Source: Impatiens glandulifera
Lineage: Eukaryota; Streptophyta; Magnoliopsida; Ericales; Balsaminaceae
Length of the DNA stretch: 64,000 nt
Direction: 5' to 3'
NCBI RefSeq assembly: GCF_907164915.1
Contig: NC_061864.1
Coordinates: 16,251,889-16,315,888 of the forward strand
The position numbers were made by a program, and so were the translations under genes. Shown here in pieces: positions 50,721 to 63,611 of this stretch (its first letter is position 1; each line of letters starts with the position of its first letter). Below the pieces are notes generated by a model that was given only the letters and a program-made list of their open reading frames with translations, had not been told where the DNA came from and searched no databases.

Positions 50721-51281
50721 TACCTTAATTTCGGTATGTGGTAGCGGTAATATACCTTTAATACCTAAAAAAATATATTAAATTAAAAAAAATTTAATCT
50801 TATCTAAGATAGATATTGCATATATTGAATAATATTTTAGTGTAATTATATTTTAATATTATTTAAAAATTATATTTTTATAATTACATTAATATTAAAT
50901 CTATTTAATTATTTCCTTATAAGCATTAATATCAAATGAACTTCAAACCAACAACTAATTCTGACCTCGTACTCGACAAACCACCCACCACCCGACCTCC
51001 ATCTCGTAACCTCATATTTTTAAATACTCGTCAAATCAACCCTTAATTCCGACCTCACACTTTCAGATTCTTATAAGGAATACATACTTGAAAATTTTAC
51101 ATGTTTTGGGATTCGAGCCCTAGTCTTAAGCATGAAATTTGAATACTTCAACGGCTAAACCACATATATGATTGTTGAAATAATTTTATTATTTTGTGTA
51201 TGTATATATATTTTGTATTTAATATTTATTACCAATTAGTTAATTTTTATATTAACATAAAAAAATTATATTCATAAAGAA

Positions 51282-51335
<54 letters not shown>

Positions 51336-51591
51336 AGAGAAAAAATGTATAATAAAAGATAAAATGTATTTATATAAAATTATGAAATTAGGTTTATTTA
51401 TAACAAAATAAAATTATTTATATATATTTATATAAAATAAATATAAAAATTAAGAAGATAGGTGCATTTATAACAATAAAACAAATTGTTTATATCTTGA
51501 ATTAATATTATTATAGATAATTTTTTAGATATATATAGTAAAGATATATATTATATATATAAATATATATATAAAGGGCTCTGATATATAT
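50721..51591. other. Repeat-filled gap replacing a channel gene body
   Basis: Holds the inverted copy of the 40195 word (50935-51035), a GGGATTCGAGCCC-containing scrap (51105-51170), a (TA)n tract (51287-51331) and a partial copy of the 40.3 kb unit (51365-51575). No gene. Confidence 0.6.
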
Positions 51592-51632
51592 AGGAAATTA
51601 TGGATGGTGATTTTCTTTTATGTGTTAGCTAG
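51592..51632 (+). pseudogene. Last codons of a channel gene ([12 protein letters not shown])
   Basis: The final 12 or so codons plus stop of the B/C type, followed by its 3' flank. Everything upstream is gone. Confidence 0.85.
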
Positions 51633-53340
51633 TGGTGGATACAAGATCCAATAATTAATACTCATAAAATTTACTTACAATAAAATGAAGTCTTATTCGT
51701 TTATTTGATTTTCATGAATAATACATTGTTGATAGTGAATTATGTACATTATGTCTGTTTTTAAAATAGGGCTTGCTTATAAACTAACTTTAAAATACTT
51801 AAACAAGAACACTAACTTAATCGATAATTTTTTCTATTAAATAAAAAAAAACTATTAAAATGTGACAATATTGTATAGAAAATATCTTATAAAATAATTG
51901 AATTGTTTAACATGTGTAATAATAGTCAATAATAACTAAAAATAATAATTACAAAATTATATGTTTTATTCATTTAGCTACATTTTTATCATATCTAAAA
52001 AACAAAACAAAAAATAAAAACTTTATTTATAATTAGTGTGATATTATTGTGGTATAAAGTTAAATACAGTTGATATTATACATTTTGAAAAAAAAAATAG
52101 TTTCCTGAGTTTATTAGAATGGTAGAAATTAATGTGTATTTGTTGTTTTAATTTAAAGATTATGGATTTATTGTTTGAAAAACTAGGTTAATTATTTTAT
52201 TATGTAGCAAATTACTGCATTAAGAGAAGTTTATTGGTGACTAAAAATCTATATTCTTCTTGATGACATCAATTCATATACATCTTTGAAAAAAAAAAAG
52301 TTAACTTAAATAAACTTGTCCACCTTAAGAAACCTTATATTGTCCAATCCTTAGTACCCTCGTCATTCATTAGATATATTATCCTCCAAATTAGAATTGA
52401 TAAATGAAAGTTGATCAACTAAAATTAGCAAATATGATATGGGTAAATAGGCAAATAAAAACTTGTGCAAAATCATTATTAAATATATCCATAAGTTAAA
52501 TTAAAAATATATCGTTTTAAACCCAATCAAAAGAAAAAAGAAAAAATGAGGTATGTGATACAATAATAATAACTAAATATATAATTTTGAGTTCGACACA
52601 AATTAAATTTATTTAGTAATTATTTTTTTTTTGTTAAGGTATCCATACTTCTAAATGAATATGAGTCATAAAAAGATAAAAGTCTTCTGCTTTTTTTTTT
52701 AGAACACTTCTGCCTTACTCTTCTGCACCCTTAGAGCGGAGCATTGATTCCCCAAAACGAATAGTCGGACCTTCATTATTAGAACCGATCACCAAAGATT
52801 GAAGTACCTCATGGAGCAAGGCATAACTACCAAATTCCTTAAAATCTGATCTGTAAATTGTACTCCAAGATATTGTTTGAAACATTATGCTGCATCACGC
52901 TTAAGGATTCGACCTTTTTCCTGACTAAGAAGGTTCTCAAGTAATTGAAACCATAATGCTAAAAGCAGTTAAAACATGCACCAGTAACGGAGCAAGCAAG
53001 AGCGCAGTAGTAACGTGTGCTTGGGACAAGGCTCTTCTTTCTCGGATCATTAATATGGCTGTTGGATAACCCAAACTAATATTGGAACGAAACAATTGAT
53101 AAGTTAGATATATAATTTGTTTAATATTAAAAAAAATTGTCTTATTTCTCTAAATCTTTATCTCATATTATTAATAAAGATAATTCTGATTTGAAATATA
53201 GTTGACTTTTTAAAGTTATTATTTTATTTATATTTTTGAAAAATACTAATATTTTGATTTATTAATTATAAATATTTATTTATTTTTTTAATAATTACTT
53301 TATTCATAAAAATATCATACTATATATTCAATCAGTTTCC
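51633..53340 (+). repeat. Second copy of the 3' flank / 5' flank module
   Basis: Parallel to 49258-50720 in the same order, ending in an orphan upstream-like region (53060-53340). It carries an extra insert at 52690-52990. On the minus strand that insert has a short open run containing EFGSYALLHEVLQSLVIGSN, which looks like a fragment of an unidentified host gene. Confidence 0.65.
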
Positions 53341-53987
53341 TCAAAGTTATTCTTTCCCACTTTTAGACATATTGAAGAGTTTTACTATTTTCTCTTGCCT
53401 ATTTCTCTTATAATTCAAATATGACCGTCCACTTCTTGATCGAACATTTATAGAACAATTTATAATTAACAAATTATTATTATTATTATTATTTAATAAC
53501 TCCAATCGATCAACAAAATCAATCACATACTCATTTTATTCTCCAACAGATTGGTAAAGAGAAATGCAAAATGCAATCATTCATTTTCTTTTTCCAAAAA
53601 CCCATATATGCTTTCATACTGTTTAACGACATAATTGAATCAAAATTTGTAACAGACCTTTCAAGTTTATTAAAATTTCAATTTTGATATTTAACTTTTG
53701 ATATCATTTATTTCAAACATCTATTTTGGTCTTTTAACTTTCGGGACATGTGAGGGACATTATGGTCCTTTATTTCAAAAATAAAATAAATTAAAATATT
53801 AATTTCGGAACATTTTGAGTCCCGAAACGTGACAGTTCAAGACATTATAAAAATTATAAAATACAAAATATAATTATAAAAATTACAATAATACAAAATA
53901 CATTACAATAATATACAAAATACAAAAACTAAAATAATACACAAATACAAACAAATAATAATACACTACAAATTATGAAACAAACAA
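53341..53987. other. AT-rich intergenic stretch
   Basis: Degenerate ATACAAAATACA-type repeats at 53860-53960. No gene. Confidence 0.5.
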
Positions 53988-54170
53988 TCAATATTTAACC
54001 GACAAATTATCATCGCTTCTTCCAATATTATTGAAATATTGACCAAATGTATCAGTTTGAAATGCATTCGATTGGACTTGTTGAGCTCTTTTTTCCAAAA
54101 TCTCATATTTAATCGGATCTAACCCAAGATATCGCTCATCTGGCTCATTATGTAATTCAAGGAAAAGAAT
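53988..54170 (-). pseudogene. Unidentified minus-strand reading-frame remnant
   Basis: An open frame ends at 53988 and contains ERYLGLDPIKYEILEKRAQQ. Composition looks protein-like. It may be the tail of the second (Myb/SANT-type) protein that accompanies Harbinger transposases, but I cannot confirm that. Its start overlaps the transposase remnant on the other strand, so at most about 55 codons are meaningful. Confidence 0.35.
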
Positions 54171-54620
54171 ATAACATAGGTTATTATTTAGCTGATAACA
54201 TATATCCAAAATGGTCTATCATTGTGCAAACAATTCATAAGCTACGTGGTGAGAAAAAAAATCGTATTGAAATAAGAAGTTTTTAGAAAATATGTTGAAC
54301 GTGCATTCGGAGTTCTTCAAGCACGTTTTGGCATTATAGAAGGACCCGTGCGTTATTGGGAAAAATAAGTGCTTCATGATATAATAACTACGTGCATTTT
54401 TGCATAACATGATTGTGGAGGATGAACGTGATCTAAGTGTACCAATTGAGATTGAGTTGAAAACACTACCACCGAAGGTTGAAATGGTAGTAGATGAAAA
54501 TACTCAATTTGAAGAATTCATATCTCGGTATAAAAAATTAGAAATAAAGAGGATCACATTGCACTTCGAAACGCATTGATTGATCATTTATTAGAGGAAT
54601 ACACCAATTTCAGCATTTGA
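54143..54620 (+). pseudogene. PIF/Harbinger transposase C-terminal remnant
   Basis: In-frame text HYVIQGKEYNIGYYLADNIYPKW is followed by a stop and then KYVERAFGVLQARFGIIEGP, the hallmark DDE_Tnp_4 block. Next come VLHDIITTCI, LHNMIVEDERD after a one-base shift, and FISRYKK. A second shift leads to RNALIDHLLEEY and the stop at 54618. Several stops and shifts make it inactive. The N-terminal half is missing. Confidence 0.85.
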
Positions 54621-56297
54621 AACATTATCTCCTTTTTATTTGTACCAAAAAAATTATTTCAATCTCAGATGTATATCTTTTAGTTTGTGTATTGTAATTT
54701 TTGAATTTTTAATGAATTTTTATAATTAATTTATAATCAAATTTAAAATAATGGGGTGATATTAAAATATTATGGTGTAATTAATAACATTATAAAATAT
54801 GGGATATTAAAAAGTTATAAAAATTGATGTAAAGAATAATATTATAAGAATATTCTTTTGGGTTTGAAAATGAGTTTTTTCGGTTGAAGAAAAATTACGG
54901 TTTGATGTGACATTTATACCAAAATGAGTTTGAAAATGGGTTTTTCGGTTGGAGATGGTTTAAGTCTTTTTTACCAAAAATATAATCACCACCTCAAAAT
55001 AATCAATCATCATTGTTTTTTTTTTCTCCTTTTAAATTTTCAAATAACTCTAATCCAAAAACGCCTTTGTGTTTTTTTTAATCTAAATTACTCAAAACTT
55101 TGAATAATCTATATCAACAAAATTATTTAGAACAATCCTAAATAACACAATATTAAACTAACTCCAAACTAACATATTATCTTATAAATTTTTGTTTTAA
55201 ATAAAAATATTGTTTTTAGAACATTTGGTTTCGCAACTCCTTTGGAGTGCGACTAATTCCCGCGGGTTAAACATATAGTCCGCAAACAAACTTAACCATT
55301 TAATTAGGCGTAGAATTTTCTGCATGACGGGTTCAAACCCATAACCTTAAAGAAACGGATGATATCCATCTCTTGTTACCGCTATGATAGAACAGTGAAT
55401 AAAAATGGGACAGTGGGTTAAACACATAGCCTGCAAACACACTTAATCATTTAACTATGTACGGAACTTGTCGTCTATCGGATTCAAAACATTTATGAGT
55501 GAATAAACTCAATAATATTAAGTAAATGAGAACGATAAGTTGAAACAAAGCTTATCAAACACATTGAACTTATAAATTCGAATAAAATAAATAGTATCAC
55601 ATTAATGAGCATCTACCCTAAAATTAGAGGGATTAATCAAATTAGCCATAGGTTAGGTTGGAGGGGATTATTTGAATTTAAAATAATAATTATTATGACT
55701 ATACTATTTATCTATATATTAGTTAAAACAATAATTTTAAAAAGAAAAAAAGAATTATAAGAGATAAAGAAATGAAATGAAAATTTTAAATTCAAAGGAG
55801 TTGGAGAGAAAATTGTTTTATAAATCTAAATTATGTTTGATTAATTTGTTTAGATAAATTTTTAAATTTTATTAACATTTAACTTATCTTAAAAAAACAA
55901 AAGTTTCATTCATATCAAAAACGATAATGAGGTAATTGATCTTGGTTTTTAAATTACTATTATTTAAATTATTAAATATATTAATTAAAATACTATAATA
56001 TATATTTTATTAAATTTAAACATATGAAAAAAATGTTAATTAAATTAAATAAAAATCAAATAATATATATATATATATATATATAATAACCCAAAATTAA
56101 TTCGTGAGTCAAACAAAAATATGTTTGAAAAGTTTTATTTGTCTAATTATATAACCAAATTAATATATATATTTTTTACATTAATTATATTTTATGTACT
56201 ACAAACTACATTAAAAATAGAGAGATAGTGCATAATAATAATAAAAAAATTGATTAAAAAGAATAAATTTAGAAGAAAATAAAAAGTTATTGAAGAA

Positions 56298-56361
<64 letters not shown>

Positions 56362-57284
56362 AATGATTTCAAAAATAAAAAATAAATGATTTCTTTAATC
56401 TTCGTTTTATACAGGTTGATTATACTATATTTATATTAATCTTTCTTTTCAAGAAAATCAAGATTGATCGGTAATTATATTAGATTTACACTTAACATTT
56501 TATTTTTTAAGAAAATTAAGATTTGTGTTCTTGTCGTTAAAAATTAATTTGTCTTCGATATTAAGATAATAATAAAAAATGATAATGACACATTAAACAA
56601 ATTAAAAACAAGATTTGTAATTAAAAACTATAATAAAAAATATAAAATTAATTTTAATCAATATTTTATATATGTTTACAAAAATGTTATTGTTAAGATA
56701 ATTATTGCCTTAACAACTTCAAAATATTGTTTTTACACAAAATCGACATCAATAATATATTTCTTCTTTCGATTCTTGAGAAAAACATCTCCATAAAAAT
56801 ATATATATAGTTTTAAATGTGATTCTAAAAACAAAAATTTATAAATTATATAAGCAATAAAATATTATATAATTAGAATAAAATGGGCTTTAAAAAACAA
56901 ATCTGAATACTGATTATTATTTAGATATTAGAGATCAAACTATTAATGTCTTAATTACTTATTTATGTATATAATATTGAGCATTAACTCAATACTTCAA
57001 AAAATATATTGATTCTAAATTAAAATCAAAACCTAAGAATTGCAAAATTATTTTTTTGCTTTCAAAATTTAACATGACGTAGATAGTATTCATTTAATCA
57101 AAAATAAAATATTAGTATGGATAATTATAAAATTTATTAATTCTAAATCAAAATCAAATACCTTAGAATTATAAAATAATTCTTGGTCTCAAAATTAAAC
57201 TTTGTTTTAATAAAATAAAAATATTATAATTAAATTTAATCTTTTGCATATTAAAGGAAAAAAATGGGAAAATGATCTAAACCC
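54621..57284. other. AT-rich stretch with a diverged 150-bp duplication and (TA)n tracts
   Basis: 55265-55345 and 55410-55490 share GGGTTAAACA(T/C)ATAG(T/C)C and the adjoining GCAAACA(A/C)ACTTAA, a diverged direct repeat of unknown type. (TA)n tracts lie at 56063-56084 and 56303-56357. No gene. Confidence 0.5.
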
Positions 57285-57625
57285 CTTAACCAAACGGCGC
57301 CCAAACGCAACAAGGCACCAGACCCCAAAATCAAGAAATCAAACAAGCAAAGCACCCAGGACCCCTTTCCTCATCTTCATCAACATTTGCTTATCTCTCT
57401 TCTGACGACCTCCTTTCCTAATCTGCAGAACCCTCTTTCAGAAAGAAAACAAGGCTTTTGATTTGCAGGATCAAATTGCCCCAGACAAAAAGCCAGATGA
57501 CCCTTAAGCCGCGAGGATCACGAGGCTCTTCAACTGGACAGCAGCATGCAGCAAAGAGGACAAATCGGGGACGATGCAGACAGCCTTTATAGAGCTCTGA
57601 CGAGCCAAAATGTGTTTTGGAATTG
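57285..57625 (+). other. GC-richer, exon-like fragment of an unidentified gene
   Basis: Stands out sharply from the AT-rich surroundings. One plus-strand frame reads LQLDSSMQQRGQIGDDADSL and then YRALTSQNVFWNWKTN before a stop near 57634. A minus-strand frame covers the same DNA. The protein is not recognised. It may be a captured or duplicated exon. Confidence 0.35.
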
Positions 57626-57845
57626 GAAGACAAATTAACGTGATAAATGTGTTCAAATTGATACCAAAAGATAATCTTTCAATCTTCTAAACACCGTTTT
57701 TTAAGGTTATGCCATTACTTCCTCATGGAGAATTTTTTGAAAAATTAACTTAGTAGATAGTATGTATGTACCCTTTAATAACATTTCTCATTATCGGCAA
57801 GTAAATACTTATATTAATAGTTGGGATGGATAAATACACGGAAAT

Positions 57846-57950
57846 TATGAAACCCTTTTCCATTCAAATTTTGAATAGTTCCAAGTCAATGTTTCATATT
57901 AAGAAATATAAATTAATTACATATATATTTAATATTTAAAAAAATAGAGA
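57846..57950. repeat. Paralogue of 35058-35160
   Basis: Same 100-bp sequence as beside the MULE-like end at 35057, here preceded by unrelated DNA. Confidence 0.75.
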
Positions 57951-58120
57951 GATGGAGAGAGGTAGTGCATAAAGAGAGAAAAAAAAAACAATCTGAATAT
58001 ACATAAAAATAGACTGTGAGCATTAAATGAGACGATTTGATTCATTTTTTAAACTTAAAAATACTATCATTGTTCTAAATATTCTGATTTTTTCTATAGG
58101 GCCTGTTTGATATTGGTTAT

Positions 58121-59471
58121 GTGGATTTCATCTTTTTATTAAATTTAAAAAGCAAATTAAAAAAAAAAACTATGATATTGAATTTTTAATTGTTTAAAGT
58201 ATTATAATATTTTTTATTTGAAATTTAAATTTTATAAAAATTAAACTAAATATTTCAATATTTTAGTTAATAAATTTAAAAAATGATAAAAATATATAAA
58301 TCTGAAGTAAAAAAACTAAATTAAACTAATCTTAGATTTTTTTTCTACTTTCACATTTTTGAGTACATATTTATTTTTATCATATATCTTGAAATACTAT
58401 TCAAAATATTGTTGTCATTTTTGTATTATTCTTTTTCAAGTAGTGTTATTTGTTTATATCACAAATCATATAAAATAGTATTCATAACCATGTATATGTT
58501 TTATTTATTATTTTATTTTTTAAGTCGATTTTATTTGTCTATATCACAAATCATATAAAATAGTATTCATAACCATGTATGTTTTATTTATTATTTTATT
58601 TTTTAAGTCGATTTTATTTATTTATATAACTAATCATGAAGAGAGTATTATTATAAATATATATGTGCATATATGTATTTTTTTTTCTTATACGTTTATA
58701 TACAAATCATGGCAAAATAAATTAGAAAATAATATTTTTTTATTATAATATATTCACCATAAAATATGAATCAATGATTTATGGTTAAAATTTGAATTAC
58801 TTAATTAATTAAGTAGTTAATAATAATACATTAAAATTTTAATTATTTTATTTTATTTTATTTATTTTTATATTTAAAATTTAAATTTTATAAAAATAAT
58901 ATAATATATTAATATTTTAGTAGATAAATTTAATAATTAAATAATTAAACATCAATAACACTTAATATACAGATATATACAAGTTTAGATTAAAAAATCT
59001 TAAACAGTTTATATCTAAGCTTTATAATTTATTCTTAATATAATATATTTTTTATTTAAAATTTAAATTTAATAAAAATAAAGTAAAATAATTATTAATT
59101 AAGATTTTATAAGTAAATAATTAGGTTTATTCAAATAAAAATATTTTATTAATTTGTTTGATAATTAAAAAGAAATATATATTAAAAATTGAGTAATAAT
59201 TAGAAAACAAAATTCAAATCAAAATAACTACTAAAAATCATAAAATTACACAGATATGTTTTTGTTAATAAAAAATAATTAAATAAATTTCACTGTACCA
59301 CATCAACAGAAATTTCAAATACTGTTCCCACAGTCTTTCTTCTTCCATCGTTCCCAGTCTTTCTTCTTCCATCGGCCATATTCCATTTTTTCATCCTTAC
59401 TCTTTATTAGCCATTTTCATCCTTCAATCAAGCTATCTCATATCATTTAGCTCATAGCATTTAGCAATCAA
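58121..59471 (+). promoter_or_regulatory. Upstream region and 5' UTR of gene D
   Basis: 58121-59325 is duplicated at 5508-6640. A 57-bp unit (ATCACAAATCATATAAAATAG...) is tandemly repeated near 58458-58580. The proximal part (59326-59471) is CT-rich with a repeated CAGTCTTTCTTCTTCCATCG word, consistent with a plant 5' UTR. No clear TATA box could be singled out. Confidence 0.55.
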
Positions 59472-62400
59472 ATGGAGCGGAACGTTTCTATCGAAGATAA
59501 AATAGAGGAAGAACAGACCCATGTTACTACTATGGAGGATGAAAAGCTGAGGACGATACTTCATACGGAAGATGAAATGAAGAAGAAGGGCACGAATGTG
59601 AATGAAGACGATGAGGAGATGATCACGTCGGAGATGGAGGATAACAACGATGATGATGAAAAGATGTTTACGGAGAAGAGTAAATCAATCATTCCTACAA
59701 ATGATCAGATAGAGAAGGAGAAGATTGAATCATTCAATCCTACAAATGAGATAGAGGAAGAGGAGGAAGAGGAGAAGAATGAATCTGTTATCCAGATTCA
59801 TACCGACTCAAATAATAACGGTGACGATGATCCGACTGAAGATGTCATAAATCAGAATATTAGCACTCTTCTAAACAAGTTCCTATGCTGTTTCGGATTT
59901 AATTTCATTTTCCCTCTTTCGAATAACAGCAACCTTTTGAACAACACCCACAGCAGGTTATTATCTATTTTTCTTTCTTCTTTCTTATTTGATTTTATAT
60001 AATCATATTTTAATATTTTTAATTCATGTATACAGATGGTTTAAGTTCTTTTGGAAGACGTTCATAACTATTTTAGTGATGTACACTGCAATAATTGAAA
60101 CATTTCAACTCGGTTTTATGGATAAACCGAAAGGTTTCTTTCTATTGGTTGATAGATTGGGTGATATCGTATTTATTATAAATTCGATTGTTATCGTCCT
60201 TTGGTCTATACGTGAGAAAGCTAAGACTATTTGTTATGACCGATATGAATCAACTCGTTATTATGGATATTATATCCTGTTACTACTGGATTTCGTTTCA
60301 TCTGTGTTACCTCTGCTGCTGAAAATTCATATCCACGATCCTAACTTCTTTCAATCAAGTGGATTCTTTAAGATAATGAGACTATGGCGTTTGTATAATG
60401 TTCATACGGGTTTTGACAGGTATTTTTTATTTTGAATTTTATTTTATAATATTTCAGCAACTAATCTCAATCATTTTTTTTAGGATGGAAAAGAACAAGA
60501 AGTATAATTATTTCTACGTCCGACTGTCTAAATTGCTATTCGTAAGTGCATTTGATTCAATAAACTTTTATTTCAATTTTATTATTATTTTAAATATATC
60601 TATGTTTCATTTGTAGGTAACACTTCTAACGGTCCATTTAGAATCATGCATTTATTTCCGTCTTGCAGCCCATTACATGGATCCATCTAAAACATGGATC
60701 GGAGCCATAGATAGGAACTTTCAAGAAAAAAGTTTGGTTAGAAAATACATCATTTCGGTGTATTTGTCTATCACAACAATTACAACGGTTGGATACGGGG
60801 ATTTGCATGCTATAAACCAGTGGAAAATGCTATTAGGCAGTTTATACATGCTTATTAACATGATCTTAACTGTGTATATACTCGGTAATTTAAGCAATAT
60901 CTTCGTTCATAATGAACAAGACGTTGAATACTTTGTAAGTATTACTGTTTTTTTGTACACTGCATTAAATTTTTTATTCTAACTGTTTTCTTATTTATAA
61001 CAGAGACATATTGTAATGGGTTCGTCTGATTTGGCACGTAATAACAAGTTGTCCAAATCTCTACATGATAGGATAATGAGGCAGGTATGGCACAACTTTA
61101 AAAATGGTGCTGTTGATGAACAAACGAAAAATCAGCTTCCAAAATCCATTAGATCCAGCCTTTCAGTCTTTCTTTATAATAATCTATTCCGGGAAGTCTA
61201 TTTATTTGAAGGAGTATCTGACAACCTCGTCTCACAATTGGTAAGAACATATTAAATACTTTGAGATTTTTATGGTGATTTTGTCTAATTAACTAATTAT
61301 ATGTTTTTTTATTATCATAAATCAGGTTTGTAAGATGAAAATGGAATTTTTTCCAGCAAACGAATATGTGATAAATCACTACGATTCATCGTATATGTAT
61401 GTTTTGATTGATGGAGGGATGGTAAGTATGAAAATTAATAACTCAATTTTATTATTCATATTTTCTAACTAAATTATAATTGTAATTTTTCAGGATCTTT
61501 TTGACATTAAAGACAATCTGGAGAAAAATTTAGGGGCCGGTAAAATTTGTGGTGAGATCAATATGGTATGTTCGGGATTGCATTACATAGCTGCTAAGAC
61601 AACGGAGTCCACCAAATTATTGCGAATACACAGGTCCAAATTTTTCGACATAATTAAAGCTAATATCGATGATGGCCCAATAATACTTAACAATCTGATC
61701 AAGGTTAGTTTCATAAATTATATTATAATTTATATTGTTTTTGGCGAGCTACTAACATATGTATTTATTTATTTTTTGTTTGTATCAGCATTTAAGAGGA
61801 ACAAATGTGGCAGCATCAAACAAAATTGAAGAAAAGTTAGACTGCGGACGTTTGGAGTTGCCTCTTCCGGTCTACTTTGCTGCCGAAAGAGGATGTGTGC
61901 CTTTAGTTTATAAATTACTTCGAGAAAATGGTGATCCAGATCATGTAGATTCTAATGGTAGAACAGCTTTGGTAAGTTTTTGATTTTATTAAACTTATTA
62001 TTGATAAATGTTTTAAGTAATAACTAACCTAAATATGTTTGATTTTTATTAACAGCATTTTGCAGCCGCCAAGGCAAATGTTATTATGGTAAAGATTTTG
62101 TTAAAATACAATGCTTATCCTAACTTTAGAGGTACCAATTATACCAATTTTTTTATTATTAATGTTTGTTTTTAAATTTTATGAATTATATAGTTTTTTC
62201 AAAAAACTGTTATAGATGTTGATGGTATAGTTCCGCTTTGGAATGCATTGAAGACAGCTTCTAATGAGTGTATTAAAGCACTGGAAAGAGATGGTGGAGA
62301 TTTATGCCAAGGGGATATGGCTCGTTTCGTTTTTGATGCGGTTCAAAGGAAGGATGGAGAGACGATGCTAAGTAAAGTTGTATATTATGGTGGAGATCTA

Positions 62401-62658
62401 ACACTCCGTGACGAAAGTGGAGACACGCCTCTTCACGTTGCTATTAGAAAAAGAAATTGCAGCGTTGTTAATTATTTAATGAATCAAGGGGTAGATGTTC
62501 ACGCTTTGGACAAACAAGGACTGAGTTGTATTAGTTTAGCTAATCAACTCAATGACATAGGCATCCTAAACATTTGTCGTGGTAAATTTGAAACATGGAC
62601 TAAAGACGAGCCTAGAGCTGGAAATGAAAGCACATCGTCGCTTGCGGAACAGAGCTGA
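59472..62658 (+). CDS. Gene D: AKT-type Shaker K+ channel with ankyrins, no KHA, acidic N-terminus
   Basis: Ten exons: 59472-59956, 60036-60419, 60484-60541, 60617-60934, 61004-61240, 61326-61421, 61494-61703, 61789-61971, 62056-62131, 62216-62658, all GT-AG, 829 aa. Residues 1-150 are a Glu/Asp-rich extension (EEEEEEEKNE) not usual in AKT channels. S1 is YTAIIETFQLGF. The S2 acidic residue is Asn (FIINS, about 211). S4 reads MRLWRLYNV (about 276-284), where AKT1 has RLWRLRRV. The pore is intact: TTITTVGYGDLH (about 362-373). S6 is YMLINMILTVYILGN. The cNBD-like fold covers about 495-596. Ankyrin repeats follow (GDPDHVDSNGRTALHFAA; DVDGIVPLWNAL; ESGDTPLHVAI). The protein ends after the ankyrins, without the KHA domain. 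The ankyrin text is closest to AKT1 rather than SKOR. Probably a plasma-membrane K+ channel with altered voltage sensing. Confidence 0.88.
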
Positions 62659-63131
62659 TCGATTAGAGGATATGTGAAAGAGTATATTCTGTTTTTTATG
62701 TGTTTTGTATGATTTTATTTAATCTGTGAGAATGAGTATGAACTTATTGAAATTGAAGAAACAAGTATTTGAATGAGTGGTATTGTATGTTTGAGTCTAT
62801 GGTTATATTGAGTTCATATATGTTTGAGTCTAATATTGTTAGAATTACTGCATTATTCTAGGTTGCACATCTTTTGTCTTTAGTACTTGAAATCTGAACT
62901 CATGATCCAATTGTATCAATTCTGGTAGCTTGATTTTGTTTTTCGATTTTTTGATCTACTGACTGCTATTGCAATACCATATATAGATCACAATAGGAAG
63001 AGAACACCAATACGAAACCCGAGAAAAGAGAGATCTCACCTCGATTATAAATAGGAATTGCTTTGGGGTTAATTACCATCTTGAGTAATATTTTGTTCTT
63101 CATATTATTCCATCCAGGCAAGTCCTAACTC

Positions 63132-63166
<35 letters not shown>

Positions 63167-63311
63167 TTTTGGCCTAACCTCTTTTCAACCGTATACATAA
63201 TACAATTATTTTTATTCATATATCCATGTTCATTTTTTCTATTTGTATTTGTTAGTGGTAACTTAAGCTTGTTTGATGTGGTCTTATCTTGAAATAATCA
63301 GATTATTTCTA
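62659..63311. other. 3' flank of gene D
   Basis: Probable 3' UTR for about 200 bp, then AT-rich DNA with a (TA)n tract at 63136-63164. No gene recognised. Confidence 0.5.
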
Positions 63312-63606
63312 GACGGCTTTCTAGAAATGAGGATTGATTACATCTGGAATGACGGCTTTCTAGAAATGAGGATTGATTGGCTTTCAGGGAAGCAACCGAA
63401 GAGGAGATAGAATTGGCTAGCTTTAGAAAGAAGAGGAAGAATAAGAAGACGAAGATCAAGAGCAAGAAGAAAGAAGCTTTTATATATGCTTATATATGCT
63501 TGGGGAATTAAGACCTGGAGTGAAACGCGAGAAGAAGAAGAAAAGTGTTGCTAATGAGATCAAGGAGAAGTGCAAGGAAGAGGAAGCACGAGGAGGTAGT
63601 AGAAAG
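63312..63606 (+). other. Lysine-rich exon-like fragment after a 28-bp duplication
   Basis: GACGGCTTTCTAGAAATGAG and eight more bases occur at 63312 and 63351. From 63386 a 41-codon open frame reads REATEEEIELASFRKKRKNK and continues Lys-rich to a stop at 63509. In another frame KREKKKKSVANEIKEKCKEE runs to a stop near 63608. Likely a decayed fragment of a nuclear, lysine-rich protein gene; family not recognised. Confidence 0.35.
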
Positions 63607-63611
63607 TAGCG

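Noticed and set aside
51105..51170. GGGATTCGAGCCC as a tRNA gene or SINE B box
   Set aside because: No acceptor stem, anticodon arm or A box could be paired around it.
59472..62658. Naming gene D a SKOR/GORK outward rectifier
   Set aside because: First considered because of ankyrins, length and the NMIL segment in S6, but the ankyrin text (PNFRDVDGIVPLWNAL, GGDLT) follows AKT1, and the SKOR DMI motif and KHA domain are absent.
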